In this document: one piece after another, positions 34,631 to 43,894 of the stretch
Layout: each line of letters begins with the position of its first letter
Position numbering within the stretch: position 1 is the stretch's first letter
From: JABMMZ01 sp964438995
GTDB taxonomy: Bacteria; Bacteroidota; Bacteroidia; NS11-12g; UBA955
NCBI GenBank assembly: GCA_964438995.1
Contig: CAYTMQ010000007.1
Span: 62,001 to 126,000 of the forward strand
DNA: 64,000 bases
Direction of reading: 5' to 3'
The notes under the pieces: generated by a model
The model's input: only the letters and a program-made list of their open reading frames with translations
Database searches by the model: none
Told to the model about the DNA's origin: nothing
Made by a program: the position numbers and the translations under genes

Positions 34631-34689
34631 AAGTATTAGTATTAATGCGCTTTTAACGCACTTATTGTTGCAATTTAAAAAAAAATAAA

Positions 34690-34722
34690 TTTGCTTCCTG
34701 AATTTTTTTGACTTTATCTTTG
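34690..34722 (+). promoter_or_regulatory. Bacteroidota-type promoter upstream of the SAM riboswitch
   Basis: TTTG at 34690-34693 and TATCTTTG at 34715-34722 match the -33/-7 consensus (TTTG and TAnnTTTG) with a spacing of 21 nt. Transcription would start near 34729, a few bases before the riboswitch. Confidence 0.65.
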
Positions 34723-34745
34723 CACCCACGTTCTTAAAATCGTTT

Positions 34746-34853
34746 ACTTATCCAGAAAGATGGAGGGAATTGACCCTGTGAAGTCTTGACAACCTAGTTC
34801 TGCTTGCAGAAAAAAGGTGCCAAATTCAACCGTTGTAAAACGGGGAGATAAGT
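34746..34853 (+). promoter_or_regulatory. SAM-I (S-box) riboswitch
   Basis: ACTTATC at the 5' end pairs with GATAAGT at the 3' end to make P1. Inside are the conserved S-box blocks: GATGGAGGGAATTGACCCTGTGAAG, TTGACAACC, and GGTGCCAAATTC followed by CGTTGTAAAACG. The order and spacing match the SAM-I aptamer. It senses S-adenosylmethionine and should lower expression of the downstream methionine genes when SAM is plentiful. Confidence 0.92.
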
Positions 34854-34890
34854 TAGAATACAGTTTACAATAATCACCAAATTATTATAG

Positions 34891-34921
34891 GCTCTTCTGA
34901 CTTGTCGGAAGAGCTTTTTTT
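34891..34921 (+). terminator. Intrinsic terminator of the riboswitch
   Basis: GCTCTTC-TGACTTGTCG-GAAGAGC followed by seven T residues. It lies 38 nt after the aptamer and before the ATG at 35014, so ligand binding would control termination through pairing of P1 with the intervening sequence. Confidence 0.75.
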
Positions 34922-35013
34922 ATGCTCTTTCGATAAGCCATTTGCTCAATCTGACTGCGATATGTAATGTTTTTTAAGTCGAATAACTTTCAAACAATTT
35001 AAAAAAATATACC

Positions 35014-36198
35014 ATGTCAGAACAAACCCAAATCCTACATTCAATTCCAGTAGATCCTCTTACAGGCGCTATATCAGTGCCGATTTACCAAACTTCTACT
35101 TTCGTGCAATCTTCTCCTGGTGTTCACCTCGGGTTCGATTACGCACGCACCAACAATCCCACCAGAAGAACACTCGAAAACATTGTGGCCGAACTCGAAA
35201 ATGGAGCCTCTTGCTCTGCCTTCGCTAGCGGTTTAGCTGCCATTGATGCGGTTCTAAAATTACTTGATTCTGGTGACGAAATCATCGCTGTTGAAGACAT
35301 TTATGGTGGTGCATTCAGACAGTTCACACACATCTATGCGAAGTTTGGTATCAAAGTACATTATGTTGATACAACTATAGCCGAAAACATCCTTCACTAT
35401 GTGAACGCCAACACCAAGCTTATTTGGATAGAATCACCAACCAATCCAACGTTAAAAATTACTGATATAGCTGCTGTTGCTAAGATTGCAAAATCATTGA
35501 ATGTACTGCTGTGTGTCGATAGTACCTTTGCTTCTCCTATATTGCAGAAGCCTATTGATTACGGGGCCGACATCGTCATACACAGCGCTACTAAGTACCT
35601 CGGCGGTCATAGCGATTTGATCAGCGGATTGGTCATAACCAAAACCCAAGAACTTGGAGAAAGAATCAGATTCATACAAAATGCCACAGGCGCAATTTTA
35701 TCTCCATTCGATTCTTGGTTGGTCATTCGCGGTATTGAAACCTTGCACTTGCGTGTTTATAAACACTGTGAAAATGCATTGAAACTGGCACAATATCTAC
35801 AACAATCAGAATTTGTTAATCATATATATTACCCTGGCTTAAGTCAGCATACCAACCACAACATCGCATCAACACAAATGAAAGCTTATGGTGGTGTCAT
35901 CTCATTCGACTTAAAATCTGATGACAAACAACTCGCATCTAAAATAGTATCGTCAACTAAGTTGTTCAAATTGGCTGAAAGCTTAGGAGGTGTCAAAAGT
36001 CTCATTTGTTTGCCTTGCGAAATGACCCACAAATCCATCCCTCAAGACAAACGCTATAGCTCTGGCGTAACTGATAGTCTTATTCGTCTATCCGTCGGAC
36101 TAGAAGACGTAGACGACCTAATTACCGACCTAGAAACCGTCTTTAAATCGACTTTAAAAGCAACCATCACCACTTCAATTTTACAACAATCAATATGA
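35014..36198 (+). CDS. metB: Trans-sulfuration enzyme (cystathionine gamma-synthase-like)
   Basis: A PLP-dependent Cys/Met metabolism enzyme of 394 aa. YARTNNPTRRTLE at 43-55 is the family phosphate-binding motif, and SATKYLGGHSD at 191-201 holds the PLP lysine (K194). Substrates could be O-succinyl- or O-acetylhomoserine with cysteine or sulfide; the sequence alone cannot decide between MetB, MetZ and MetY-like roles. Placement behind a SAM-I riboswitch supports methionine synthesis. It overlaps the next gene by 4 nt. Confidence 0.9.
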   Translation: MSEQTQILHSIPVDPLTGAISVPIYQTSTFVQSSPGVHLGFDYARTNNPTRRTLENIVAELENGASCSAFASGLAAIDAVLKLLDSGDEIIAVEDIYGGAFRQFTHIYAKFGIKVHYVDTTIAENILHYVNANTKLIWIESPTNPTLKITDIAAVAKIAKSLNVLLCVDSTFASPILQKPIDYGADIVIHSATKYLGGHSDLISGLVITKTQELGERIRFIQNATGAILSPFDSWLVIRGIETLHLRVYKHCENALKLAQYLQQSEFVNHIYYPGLSQHTNHNIASTQMKAYGGVISFDLKSDDKQLASKIVSSTKLFKLAESLGGVKSLICLPCEMTHKSIPQDKRYSSGVTDSLIRLSVGLEDVDDLITDLETVFKSTLKATITTSILQQSI

Positions 36199-37430
36199 AA
36201 CAATCAACATTAAACATAGGCTTATTTGGCTTCGGATGTGTAGGATATGGCTTGTACAACGTTCTCCAAAAATCCAATAGCATCAATGCCAATATCGTGT
36301 CCATTTGCGTTAAAAATGCTCAGAAAGAACGTCCCATTCATTCGGATATTTTTACTGTAAACGCTGACGATATTTTGCTCAACCCAAACATCAACATAGT
36401 AGTTGAGTTGATAGACGATGCAGATGCAGCTTTCGAAATCGTAAAGAAAGCATTACAAAATGGTAAAGCTGTTGTATCTGCCAATAAAAAAATGATAGCT
36501 GAACACTTTTACGAATTGCTTGAATTGCAGAATATATATCAACAGCCAATTCTTTACGAAGCAGCGGCATGTGCCAGTATCCCCATCATTAGAAACTTAG
36601 AAGAGTATTATGACAACGATACCTTGAATTCTTTCGAAGGTATAGTCAACGGTAGTACCAATTATATTTTAACGCGTTCTATCAACGAAAATCTAAGTTT
36701 CGATTCAGCTTTAAAACAAGCACAATTATTGGGATATGCAGAGAGCAATCCATCTTTGGATGTAGATGGATTCGATGCCGCTTACAAACTTAGATTGTTG
36801 TGTGCTCATGCCTTTGGGATTTTCCCAAATCAGGAAGATGTTTTGAGGATAGGCATCAGCAAAATCAATGAAAAAGACATTCAATACGCTCTCGAAAAAG
36901 GCTATAAAATCAAACTCATTGCCAAATCTGAAAAGCAAGACGAACAATTGAGTGTCTTTGTCGCCCCTCATTTTGTCGACCAAACATCTAATCTGTACAA
37001 AGTAGACGATGTGTTCAATGGAGTGGTAACAGAAACAGTTTTTGCCGATAAACAGTTTTTCTCAGGGAGAGGAGCAGGTGCATTTCCAACAGCCTCTGCG
37101 GTATTGAGTGATATTTCGGCGTTGTCTTATCGATACAAATATGAGTACAAAAAACTCAACCGACCACATAAGCTGTCTTTATCAAATGATCGATTGGTGA
37201 GGGCTTACATCAGATTGGATAAATCTTTGGTTGATGAAATAGAACATTTCTTTTTAAACATTGAGGAATTGCATATCAGAGCCAATGATGTAGTAGGCAT
37301 TGGGGATATCAATTTGAAAACCCTTCAAGCAATCGTCAACAATTATTCTTCTGCTTCCGTAATTTTGTTACCGACTTCAATAGAAGAAAATCAAATCATT
37401 AACTCACAACAAAAACTAGCTTCAGTATGA
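36195..37430 (+). CDS. hom: Homoserine dehydrogenase
   Basis: GLFGFGCVGYGLYNVL at the N-terminus is the NAD(P)-binding loop, VVSANKKMIAEH (about 93-104) holds the catalytic Lys, and FEGIVNGSTNYILTRS...AQLLGYAESNPSLDVDGFDAAYKL near 153-202 is the family signature. At 411 aa it has room for a C-terminal regulatory segment after about 310 (HKLSLSNDRLVRAYIRLD), but this is weakly ACT-like. It makes homoserine for methionine and is coupled to the upstream gene. Confidence 0.92.
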   Translation: MKQSTLNIGLFGFGCVGYGLYNVLQKSNSINANIVSICVKNAQKERPIHSDIFTVNADDILLNPNINIVVELIDDADAAFEIVKKALQNGKAVVSANKKMIAEHFYELLELQNIYQQPILYEAAACASIPIIRNLEEYYDNDTLNSFEGIVNGSTNYILTRSINENLSFDSALKQAQLLGYAESNPSLDVDGFDAAYKLRLLCAHAFGIFPNQEDVLRIGISKINEKDIQYALEKGYKIKLIAKSEKQDEQLSVFVAPHFVDQTSNLYKVDDVFNGVVTETVFADKQFFSGRGAGAFPTASAVLSDISALSYRYKYEYKKLNRPHKLSLSNDRLVRAYIRLDKSLVDEIEHFFLNIEELHIRANDVVGIGDINLKTLQAIVNNYSSASVILLPTSIEENQIINSQQKLASV

Positions 37431-38035
37431 ATTTACAGTACATTTTCGAATTAGTAGGTACCGCATTGTTCGCCTCTTCAGGAGCTTTGGTGGCCAACGA
37501 TAAAAGTAATGCCGACTGGTTTGGTGTTACATTTTTGGGACTCATTACATGTCTTGGTGGAGGTAGTGTTAGGGATATTTTACTTGGGGCATATCCATTG
37601 GTTTGGATAAAGGACATCAATGTGTTGATTGCAGGTTTTACTGGCATCATTCTAGCCGCTTTATTTTATAATACCCTAAAGCGTTATAGGAAAAATATTT
37701 TTATAGTAGAAACATTCGCTTTAGGCATTTTTACCATTATAGGTACTCAAAAGGCACTCGATTTCGGCGTGCATCCCATCATTGCCGCCATGATGGGCAT
37801 GTTTTCTGCCGTAATGGGCGGAGTGTTAAGAGATGTGTTAACCAATGATATTCCAGTCTTATTTAAAAAGGAAATTTACGCCACAGCTTGTATCGCTGGA
37901 GCCTTGCTGTATGTGGTGCTAGTCAAAAATGTGAACGCACCCCATGTCAACTTAATCGTCTCTTCTTTGTTGGTAGTAAGTATCAGATTTGTTTCAGTGA
38001 AATATAAATTGAGTTTGCCAAAGTTTAGGACATAA
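37427..38035 (+). CDS. TRIC-like cation channel family protein (UPF0126/YadS)
   Basis: A 202-aa membrane protein with about seven helices. It has the duplicated motif of the trimeric intracellular cation channel family: TCLGGGSVRDILLG (about 44-57) and AVMGGVLRDVLTNDIP (about 120-136). Relatives are inner-membrane K+-permeable channels or glycine-related transporters. It overlaps the homoserine dehydrogenase gene by 4 nt and is probably part of the riboswitch operon. Transport of methionine-pathway solutes is possible but unproven. Confidence 0.88.
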   Translation: MNLQYIFELVGTALFASSGALVANDKSNADWFGVTFLGLITCLGGGSVRDILLGAYPLVWIKDINVLIAGFTGIILAALFYNTLKRYRKNIFIVETFALGIFTIIGTQKALDFGVHPIIAAMMGMFSAVMGGVLRDVLTNDIPVLFKKEIYATACIAGALLYVVLVKNVNAPHVNLIVSSLLVVSIRFVSVKYKLSLPKFRT

Positions 38036-38090
38036 ATTATGACGTAAAAATTTGGAATTTGTTGATTAATTGATATTTTTGGACTCAAGG

Positions 38091-38453
38091 ATGGAAACTA
38101 ATAACTATACTAAAGGTCTACATATTTTAGCTGAGTTGAGTTCAGTCAATATTCCACTTCTTACAGATGCACACCCCTTTGTTGACTATATCGATCAACA
38201 TATTGCTAAAAATGGGCTTACTCGATTAGGTGAGGTGAAATACAATTTCAATGGTGGAGGATTTACTGCCGTTATCTGTCTAACCGAATCTCATTTGTCT
38301 GTGCACACTTGGCCTGAATTTGAAATGTTAACGACAGACATTTATCTGTCTAATCATACCAAGGACAATCAGCAAGCGTGTAGGAATTTGTACGATGCCA
38401 TAAAACAGTATTTCGGAGCCGGTGTCATAAACATGCAAGAAATATGGAGATAA
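38091..38453 (+). CDS. speD: AdoMet decarboxylase-like (SpeD family) pyruvoyl enzyme
   Basis: The ATG at 38091 is preferred over TTG at 38070. This gives 120 aa, normal for bacterial class 1B SpeD. ESHLSVHTWPE (66-76) carries the self-cleavage site between Glu66 and Ser67, which creates the pyruvoyl group. The next conserved block, usually D-V-F-T-C-G with the catalytic Cys, reads TDIYLSN here, so the Cys is replaced. Some SpeD homologues have become ornithine or arginine decarboxylases, so the substrate is uncertain. It is first of a tightly packed polyamine-type operon. Confidence 0.85.
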   Translation: METNNYTKGLHILAELSSVNIPLLTDAHPFVDYIDQHIAKNGLTRLGEVKYNFNGGGFTAVICLTESHLSVHTWPEFEMLTTDIYLSNHTKDNQQACRNLYDAIKQYFGAGVINMQEIWR

Positions 38454-39103
38454 AGCCTTTGGTTATACATTTTTGTAGTAGCTGCAAAAAAGAAGTTCCG
38501 ATATTTTCATCGCATACAAGCTTTTATATTTGTCCTTTTTGTGCCCAGGTATACAAAAAAATAGGGAAGGATATTGCTGCTTCACCTAAATATGCTAAAA
38601 GGCCTGTTACAATTACGCCATTAAAAATTGGCACAACTTTCACTTTTGATGGGATTGATTATCGAATCATTGGTCGCGTGGTTCTTGCATTTGAAGAACG
38701 GATATGCCAATTGTGGAGTACAATTAATTCAAAAGGCGATCAATATTGGTTGTTGCAATTTAATAATCAGTTTATATTAGGCACCTATTTTACAACAGAC
38801 AAAGATGTAGTTCTACAATTGGAAATGCGTGTCGGAATGAGAGGTACTAGTGTGCCTGGGCTGGATAAAAACTATATTTTGAATGTGATTTCTAGATTCA
38901 AATTTGCTTTGTACGAAGGCGAAACTGATTGGATTGGAAGCAATGATGGCAATGGTTTGTTGTATGTTTTTCAGACAAAAGAAGGCAAGTATTATTTTCT
39001 TCTGGTCAACAATGAGAAAGATATAAAAGCGATTGCTGGACTATCTATTCCGTTTAATGGGTTTAAATTTAAACATCTAAATGAATTGGCACTATGGGAG
39101 TAA
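38444..39103 (+). CDS. DUF4178 protein with zinc ribbon, 219 aa
   Basis: A zinc-ribbon-like start (HFCSSCKKEV...YICPFCAQVY, two CxxC pairs at about 10-32) is followed by a DUF4178 domain: LKIGTTFTFDGIDYRIIGRVVLAFEERI...WLLQFNNQFILGTYF (about 62-125). No membrane segment. It overlaps speD by 10 nt and the next gene by 10 nt. DUF4178 proteins commonly neighbour DUF350 and polyamine genes; their biochemical role is not known. Confidence 0.8.
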   Translation: MEIKPLVIHFCSSCKKEVPIFSSHTSFYICPFCAQVYKKIGKDIAASPKYAKRPVTITPLKIGTTFTFDGIDYRIIGRVVLAFEERICQLWSTINSKGDQYWLLQFNNQFILGTYFTTDKDVVLQLEMRVGMRGTSVPGLDKNYILNVISRFKFALYEGETDWIGSNDGNGLLYVFQTKEGKYYFLLVNNEKDIKAIAGLSIPFNGFKFKHLNELALWE

Positions 39104-40365
39104 ACAATCAATATCCAGAGCCAAAAGCGGTAAAATGCCCAAACTGTCAAACTGTTCATCAACTGTTGCTGCATGATCAATCTTTGTGTTTTATTTGTTC
39201 TAACTGTCAAACCTCAGTCAGCACATTCAACCTTTCACAAATCAATAAATTAAGGGCATCAGCTCGAAAGTTTTATTTAGAATTAGGCGCATTTGGGACC
39301 ATTAAAAACACAAAGTTTCAAGTGGTGGGAATGCTAACAAAATCCGATGGAGCAGGGTCTTACTGGAACGAATATACATTGTACAATCCCATTAAAGGAT
39401 ATATTTGGCTAACAACTTACGAGGGAAATTGGACCTATATAGAAACCATGTCTGACCCACCATTGATTACACATCTCAAAAATGTTGCAGCGCATGAAAA
39501 AATCATTGAATATGATGGCGACCAATATACCAAGTTTTTGATGTACAAATCGCGTATCGTTGGTGGTCATGGCGAATTTAGCTATCCTATTGAAAAAAAG
39601 GAAGATGGCAATACCATCGAATATATTAAGCCTCCCAAGCTAATATCGTTTTATAGAAGCTCTGATGAAATAAAGTGGTTTAAAGGCGAATATTTAGAGC
39701 CTGACGAGGTGAGAAAGGGTTTCAAGTTGACCGAAATGCCCATCAAAAATGTGCAAGGATATCTTGAAATTTTTAAGCAAGAAAAACGGTTTAAGTATGC
39801 ATTTGTGTTGTATCTTGTAAGTGTACTTTTAGTTATTGGCTTTATGCAGCTAAACAATTTATCAAAAGAAAAAGGTACAGTACTCGCATATTCCAGTCAT
39901 TATGATACTGTTTCAACCCAAATGAAAAAGATCGGGGAATTCTCTTTGAATGATGATAATAATATTTTAGAATTTCAGATTGAAGGCCCTCTGCTTAACA
40001 ATCAATGGATGGATATTGAATTTGAAATGATTGAGAAAAAGACTGGTGAAGCTATTTATTTTGTCATGCCTTTAGAGTATTATCAGGGTTATGACGGAGG
40101 CGAATACTGGACAGAAGGGAGTAGAGACGACTATGAGATATTGTCTAGTGTCAATAAAGGGGATTATGTTGTAAGTTGTAGGCCTACTGGTATGCTTTTT
40201 AATGATCACCTAGAGTACAACATAAAAATCGAAAAAAATGCAACTGTGCATCGAAATTGGATACTATTTATATTGTTGGCCGGACTCGGTCCGTTGATAC
40301 AGTATTTTATTAAGAGGAATTTTGAAGTAAAAAGATGGAATCAAAGCAACGTATACGATGAATAA
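39094..40365 (+). CDS. DUF4178 protein with zinc ribbon and C-terminal helices, 423 aa
   Basis: A second DUF4178 member, larger than the first. The N-terminal ribbon is VKCPNCQTVHQ...LCFICSNCQTSV (about 13-40). The DUF4178 core (LGAFGTIKNTKFQVVGMLTKSDGAGSYWNEYTLYNPIKGYIWL) lies at about 62-105. Helices at about 244-262 and 395-412 anchor it in the membrane with a strand-rich domain between them. It probably bridges cytoplasmic and extracytoplasmic sides of a membrane complex. It overlaps the next small gene by 8 nt. Confidence 0.8.
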   Translation: MGVNNQYPEPKAVKCPNCQTVHQLLLHDQSLCFICSNCQTSVSTFNLSQINKLRASARKFYLELGAFGTIKNTKFQVVGMLTKSDGAGSYWNEYTLYNPIKGYIWLTTYEGNWTYIETMSDPPLITHLKNVAAHEKIIEYDGDQYTKFLMYKSRIVGGHGEFSYPIEKKEDGNTIEYIKPPKLISFYRSSDEIKWFKGEYLEPDEVRKGFKLTEMPIKNVQGYLEIFKQEKRFKYAFVLYLVSVLLVIGFMQLNNLSKEKGTVLAYSSHYDTVSTQMKKIGEFSLNDDNNILEFQIEGPLLNNQWMDIEFEMIEKKTGEAIYFVMPLEYYQGYDGGEYWTEGSRDDYEILSSVNKGDYVVSCRPTGMLFNDHLEYNIKIEKNATVHRNWILFILLAGLGPLIQYFIKRNFEVKRWNQSNVYDE

Positions 40366-40537
40366 ATTACTTTCAGAAATAAAAGAAGGCGCTAAGCAAA
40401 ACAAGTTTTATACTGCTGTCTTATTGATTTTGATAGCAGCATTTTCTGTTATGCAGTATAAAGGTTACGTATTGTTTAGCTCACAGTCAGATAAAGAAGT
40501 CACACATAACGGTTCATCAACATATCATCACAAATAA
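40358..40537 (+). CDS. Small single-pass membrane protein, 59 aa
   Basis: It starts inside the preceding gene and ends 8 nt before the DUF350 gene. One membrane helix (FYTAVLLILIAAFSVMQYKGYVLF) is preceded by a basic N-terminus (MNKLLSEIKEGAKQNK) and followed by a short His-rich tail (STYHHK). Its overlap and position in the operon favour a real gene. The family is unknown. Confidence 0.6.
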   Translation: MNKLLSEIKEGAKQNKFYTAVLLILIAAFSVMQYKGYVLFSSQSDKEVTHNGSSTYHHK

Positions 40538-40545
40538 TTAATAAT

Positions 40546-40761
40546 ATGGAAAATTATATACATTTAAAGGCCATCATAGGCTCCATTACCTACTCAGTAA
40601 TAGGCATCATTTTACTGCTATTTATGTTCTGGGTGATTGAAAAATTAACTCCAGAAAATTTATGGAAAGAAATCATCGTAAATCAAAATAGAGCATTAGC
40701 CACCGTTATTGGTGCGTTTGTTTTAGCAATTGGTATTATTATAGCGTCTGCTATTCATTAA
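40546..40761 (+). CDS. DUF350 (YjfL-like) membrane protein, 71 aa
   Basis: Two membrane helices: ITYSVIGIILLLFMFWVIEKL, and ATVIGAFVLAIGIIIASAIH near the end. Between them lies the conserved LTPENLWKEIIVNQNRALA motif of DUF350 (YjfL). Most members have two such repeats; this is a single-repeat form. It ends 2 nt before the aminopropyltransferase gene. Confidence 0.82.
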   Translation: MENYIHLKAIIGSITYSVIGIILLLFMFWVIEKLTPENLWKEIIVNQNRALATVIGAFVLAIGIIIASAIH

Positions 40762-40763
40762 TA

Positions 40764-42260
40764 ATGCCAGTATTGTTGCTCTTCTCCGTATTTGTTATTG
40801 CAACATGCGGATTGATTTATGAATTGGTGGCAGGTACTTTAGCTAGTTATCTGCTAGGCGATTCTATTACCCAATTTTCAACCATTATCGGATTGTACCT
40901 ATGCTCTATGGGTATTGGATCTTACTTGTCAAAATTTGTAACTGGTAACCTGCTTAGCCGTTTTATTCAGATTGAATTCCTTATTGGGTTTGTGGGTGGT
41001 ATCAGTAGTGGATTGCTGTTTTATCTGTTTAATTATGTCGATTCGTTTAGAGTGATTTTGTATGCACTCGTTTCTGTTACAGGGATATTAGTTGGGATTG
41101 AAATCCCATTAATCATGCGCATTTTAAAAGACAATTATAAATTTAGTGATTTGATCTCCAATGTCTTTACTTTTGATTACATAGGCGCATTATTGGCATC
41201 TTTAATTTTTCCTCTGATTTTAGTACCCCATCTTGGACTCGTGAAAACCTCTTTGTTGTTTGGTATCTTTAATGTTGCAGTGGGTATCGTTTTATGCTAC
41301 AAACTAAATGTTACCCATGTTTGGGTATCCCGTTTGAAAGTAATAGGATTTACTTTGGTCATTCTTCTAAGTTTTGGATTTGCTTTCGCTGATACTTTGT
41401 ATCAACACAATGAAGAAGTCTTGTTTGGCGAAAAAATCATCATTGCAAGGTCTTCTCCTTATCAAAGGGTTATTATTACATCTAATAAAGGTAAATACAG
41501 ATTGTATTTGAATGGAAACCTCCAATTCAGTAGTGATGACGAATACCGGTATCACGAAGCCTTGATTCATCCAGCTTTTAGATTGAAAAAAAATATAAAG
41601 AAAGTGCTGGTATTAGGTGGAGGTGATGGTCTTGCTATTAGAGAATTGTTAAAATATAAAGATGTAGAATCGGTGCAATTGGTTGACCTAGATCCCATCA
41701 TGATTGAACTGTTTAAGAACAATTCTTTACTCACAAAATTGAATAAGGACGCATTTAAAGATAAACGCATTCAAGTGTTCAATAAAGATGCGATGCAGTG
41801 GATCAATACTTGTAAAGATTCATTCGATTTTATTTGTATAGATTTTCCAGACCCCGGAAATTACACTGTAGGAAAGTTGTATACCAATACATTCTATAAA
41901 AGTATGCTGTCTGTTTTGAAACATGACGGCTTAATGGTGGTGCAATCTACTTCGCCTTATTTTGCCCCTAAATCGTTTTGGTGTGTCGAGAAAACCATTA
42001 GCTCAGTTGGCCTAAATACTTTACCTTATCATGTGTATTTGCCTTCGTTTGGTGAATGGGGTTTTGTTATGGCAAGTAAGCAAACTTCACTTTCTAAAGA
42101 AGGGCAGTATGCCAATGGTTTGAAGTTTATTAATGACAACAGTTTTGAAAGTGCTACCAATTTTCCAAACGATATGAAAGCAGAGAATATTGACATCAAT
42201 AGATTGGATAATCAAGTTTTGGTGAGCTATTTTGAAGACGAATGGCATAAATTACAATGA
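40764..42260 (+). CDS. Membrane-anchored aminopropyltransferase (SpeE-like)
   Basis: The N-terminal ~215 residues hold about seven membrane helices, beginning LLLFSVFVIATCGLIYELVAGTL. The C-terminal part is a spermidine-synthase domain: YLNGNLQFSSDDEYRYHEALIHP, LVLGGGDGLAIREL at about 283-296 (SAM-binding), VDLDP, and CIDFPDPGNYTVGKLYTNTFYKSM. It would transfer an aminopropyl group from decarboxylated SAM. Long, membrane-fused SpeE forms are widespread, but the acceptor is unknown. It overlaps the next gene by 4 nt. Confidence 0.88.
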   Translation: MPVLLLFSVFVIATCGLIYELVAGTLASYLLGDSITQFSTIIGLYLCSMGIGSYLSKFVTGNLLSRFIQIEFLIGFVGGISSGLLFYLFNYVDSFRVILYALVSVTGILVGIEIPLIMRILKDNYKFSDLISNVFTFDYIGALLASLIFPLILVPHLGLVKTSLLFGIFNVAVGIVLCYKLNVTHVWVSRLKVIGFTLVILLSFGFAFADTLYQHNEEVLFGEKIIIARSSPYQRVIITSNKGKYRLYLNGNLQFSSDDEYRYHEALIHPAFRLKKNIKKVLVLGGGDGLAIRELLKYKDVESVQLVDLDPIMIELFKNNSLLTKLNKDAFKDKRIQVFNKDAMQWINTCKDSFDFICIDFPDPGNYTVGKLYTNTFYKSMLSVLKHDGLMVVQSTSPYFAPKSFWCVEKTISSVGLNTLPYHVYLPSFGEWGFVMASKQTSLSKEGQYANGLKFINDNSFESATNFPNDMKAENIDINRLDNQVLVSYFEDEWHKLQ

Positions 42261-43894
42261 GCCAAGATGAGAAAATATCAAGAAAAGCTTTTGTCAAGCT
42301 AGGTTTGGTCGCAAGTGCTGGCTTAGGCTTAGGGTATTTTTGGTGGTCGAAATCAAAGGCTGCTTCAACAAGAAGCTTGCAAGTCCGCGAATTTGAAAAT
42401 AATAGCAAAATTGCTCACTTGATGCGTGAAGGAATCAAAATAAAGCCAGAACATATTGTAAAAGTGCCGATATTAATTGCTGGTGGAGGGGTGAGTGGAT
42501 TGGTTGCTGCCATGCACTTGTCTAATAACAATCAAAACAATTTTCACTTGTTGGAATTAGAGACTCAAGTCGGTGGAAATTCTATTGCAGGCTCAAATGC
42601 TTCTGGTTCTTTTCCATGGGGTGCGCACTATTTACCTTTGCCAAACTTAAATCAACGTGAAATGATAGAGTTTCTTCATAAAGCTGGCATTGTAAAATCA
42701 TTTAATAAAGACAACATACCAGAATATGAAGAAACAAACGTGTGCTTTGATCCTGAAGAAAGATTGTTTAAAGACAGCAAATGGTACGAAGGACTGGAGC
42801 CAGCTGCCGCATTAACGAATGAGGATAACAAACAACTTACCGATTTTCATCAATTGATGAACCAATATGCCATTTTGAAAGGTAAAGATGGCAAAGATGC
42901 TTTCTGTATTCCAGTATTTGAATCTTCTCAAGATGAGGATATACTTGAATTAGATAATATAAGTATGAGGGATTTTTGCGAACAAAAAGGATTTAATTCT
43001 GGGTTCTTTAATTGGTATATCAATTACGTGTGTTTGGATGATTATGGTGTTACAGCAGATATCGCTTCAGCTTGGGCTGGAATACACTATTTTGCGTCCA
43101 GAAAAGGTGTCGCTTCTAATGTTAAATCCAATCAATCTCTTACTTGGCCTGAAGGCAATAATAGGTTGGTGAAAGAAATTGTAAAGCAAATTAAAGGCTC
43201 AACAAAAACTCATCAGCTGATTTATTCAATTTCAAAATCAAATTTAGACTACTTAGTTGACGTTTATGATTACAAAAACAATTCCTATACAAGATATGAA
43301 ACCTCTCAATTAATTGTCGCCTTACCACACTTTGTTTGTAAGAAAATAATGGACCCTAGTTTGTTGCCAGAAATGCCTAAAAATACACAGTATTTTCCAT
43401 GGTTGGTGGTGAATATGGCTGTCGATGGCAAACAATTGTTTTCTAATAGTTTCGGACTAGCATGGGATAATGTGTTGTATGGTAAAACATCCTTAGGTTA
43501 TGTCAATGCTTCTCATCAACATTTACAGTATGCCGAGCAACAATTGAATCTGACTTTCTACATGCCAATTGTTAAAAATAGCCCATCTGAGGCAAGACAA
43601 TGGTTAAGAGCTCAGTCGTCTGAAAATATTAAACGAATTGTGCTTGAAGAATTGAAAGATGCGCATCCTAACTTAGAGCAAGCAATTCAAGATGTGCAAT
43701 ATAAAATTTGGGGTCATGCCATGATAGCGCCTGTGAAAGGGTATATTTCAGAACGTCTTAAGTCAAATGACATTTCAGGTAATGGATTGTATTTTGCTCA
43801 CAGTGATAAAAGTGGAATTTCAATTTTTGAAGAGGCATTTTATCACGGAATTCGGTCTGCTAAAATGGTTTTAAAAAGTTTACAAATCCAATGA
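42257..43894 (+). CDS. FAD-dependent oxidoreductase with Tat-like N-terminus
   Basis: KISRKAFVKLGLVASAGLGLGYFWW is a signal like those of twin-arginine proteins, but with Arg-Lys in place of Arg-Arg. VPILIAGGGVSGLVAAMHLSNNNQ near residue 70 is the dinucleotide-binding GxGxxG, followed by LLELETQVGGNS. The C-terminal GNGLYFAHSDKSGISIFEEAFYHGIRSAK is the second FAD-contact region. It resembles amine-oxidase-like or phytoene-desaturase-like flavoproteins. Its neighbours suggest a polyamine or amine substrate, but that is inference. Confidence 0.82.
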   Translation: MSQDEKISRKAFVKLGLVASAGLGLGYFWWSKSKAASTRSLQVREFENNSKIAHLMREGIKIKPEHIVKVPILIAGGGVSGLVAAMHLSNNNQNNFHLLELETQVGGNSIAGSNASGSFPWGAHYLPLPNLNQREMIEFLHKAGIVKSFNKDNIPEYEETNVCFDPEERLFKDSKWYEGLEPAAALTNEDNKQLTDFHQLMNQYAILKGKDGKDAFCIPVFESSQDEDILELDNISMRDFCEQKGFNSGFFNWYINYVCLDDYGVTADIASAWAGIHYFASRKGVASNVKSNQSLTWPEGNNRLVKEIVKQIKGSTKTHQLIYSISKSNLDYLVDVYDYKNNSYTRYETSQLIVALPHFVCKKIMDPSLLPEMPKNTQYFPWLVVNMAVDGKQLFSNSFGLAWDNVLYGKTSLGYVNASHQHLQYAEQQLNLTFYMPIVKNSPSEARQWLRAQSSENIKRIVLEELKDAHPNLEQAIQDVQYKIWGHAMIAPVKGYISERLKSNDISGNGLYFAHSDKSGISIFEEAFYHGIRSAKMVLKSLQIQ

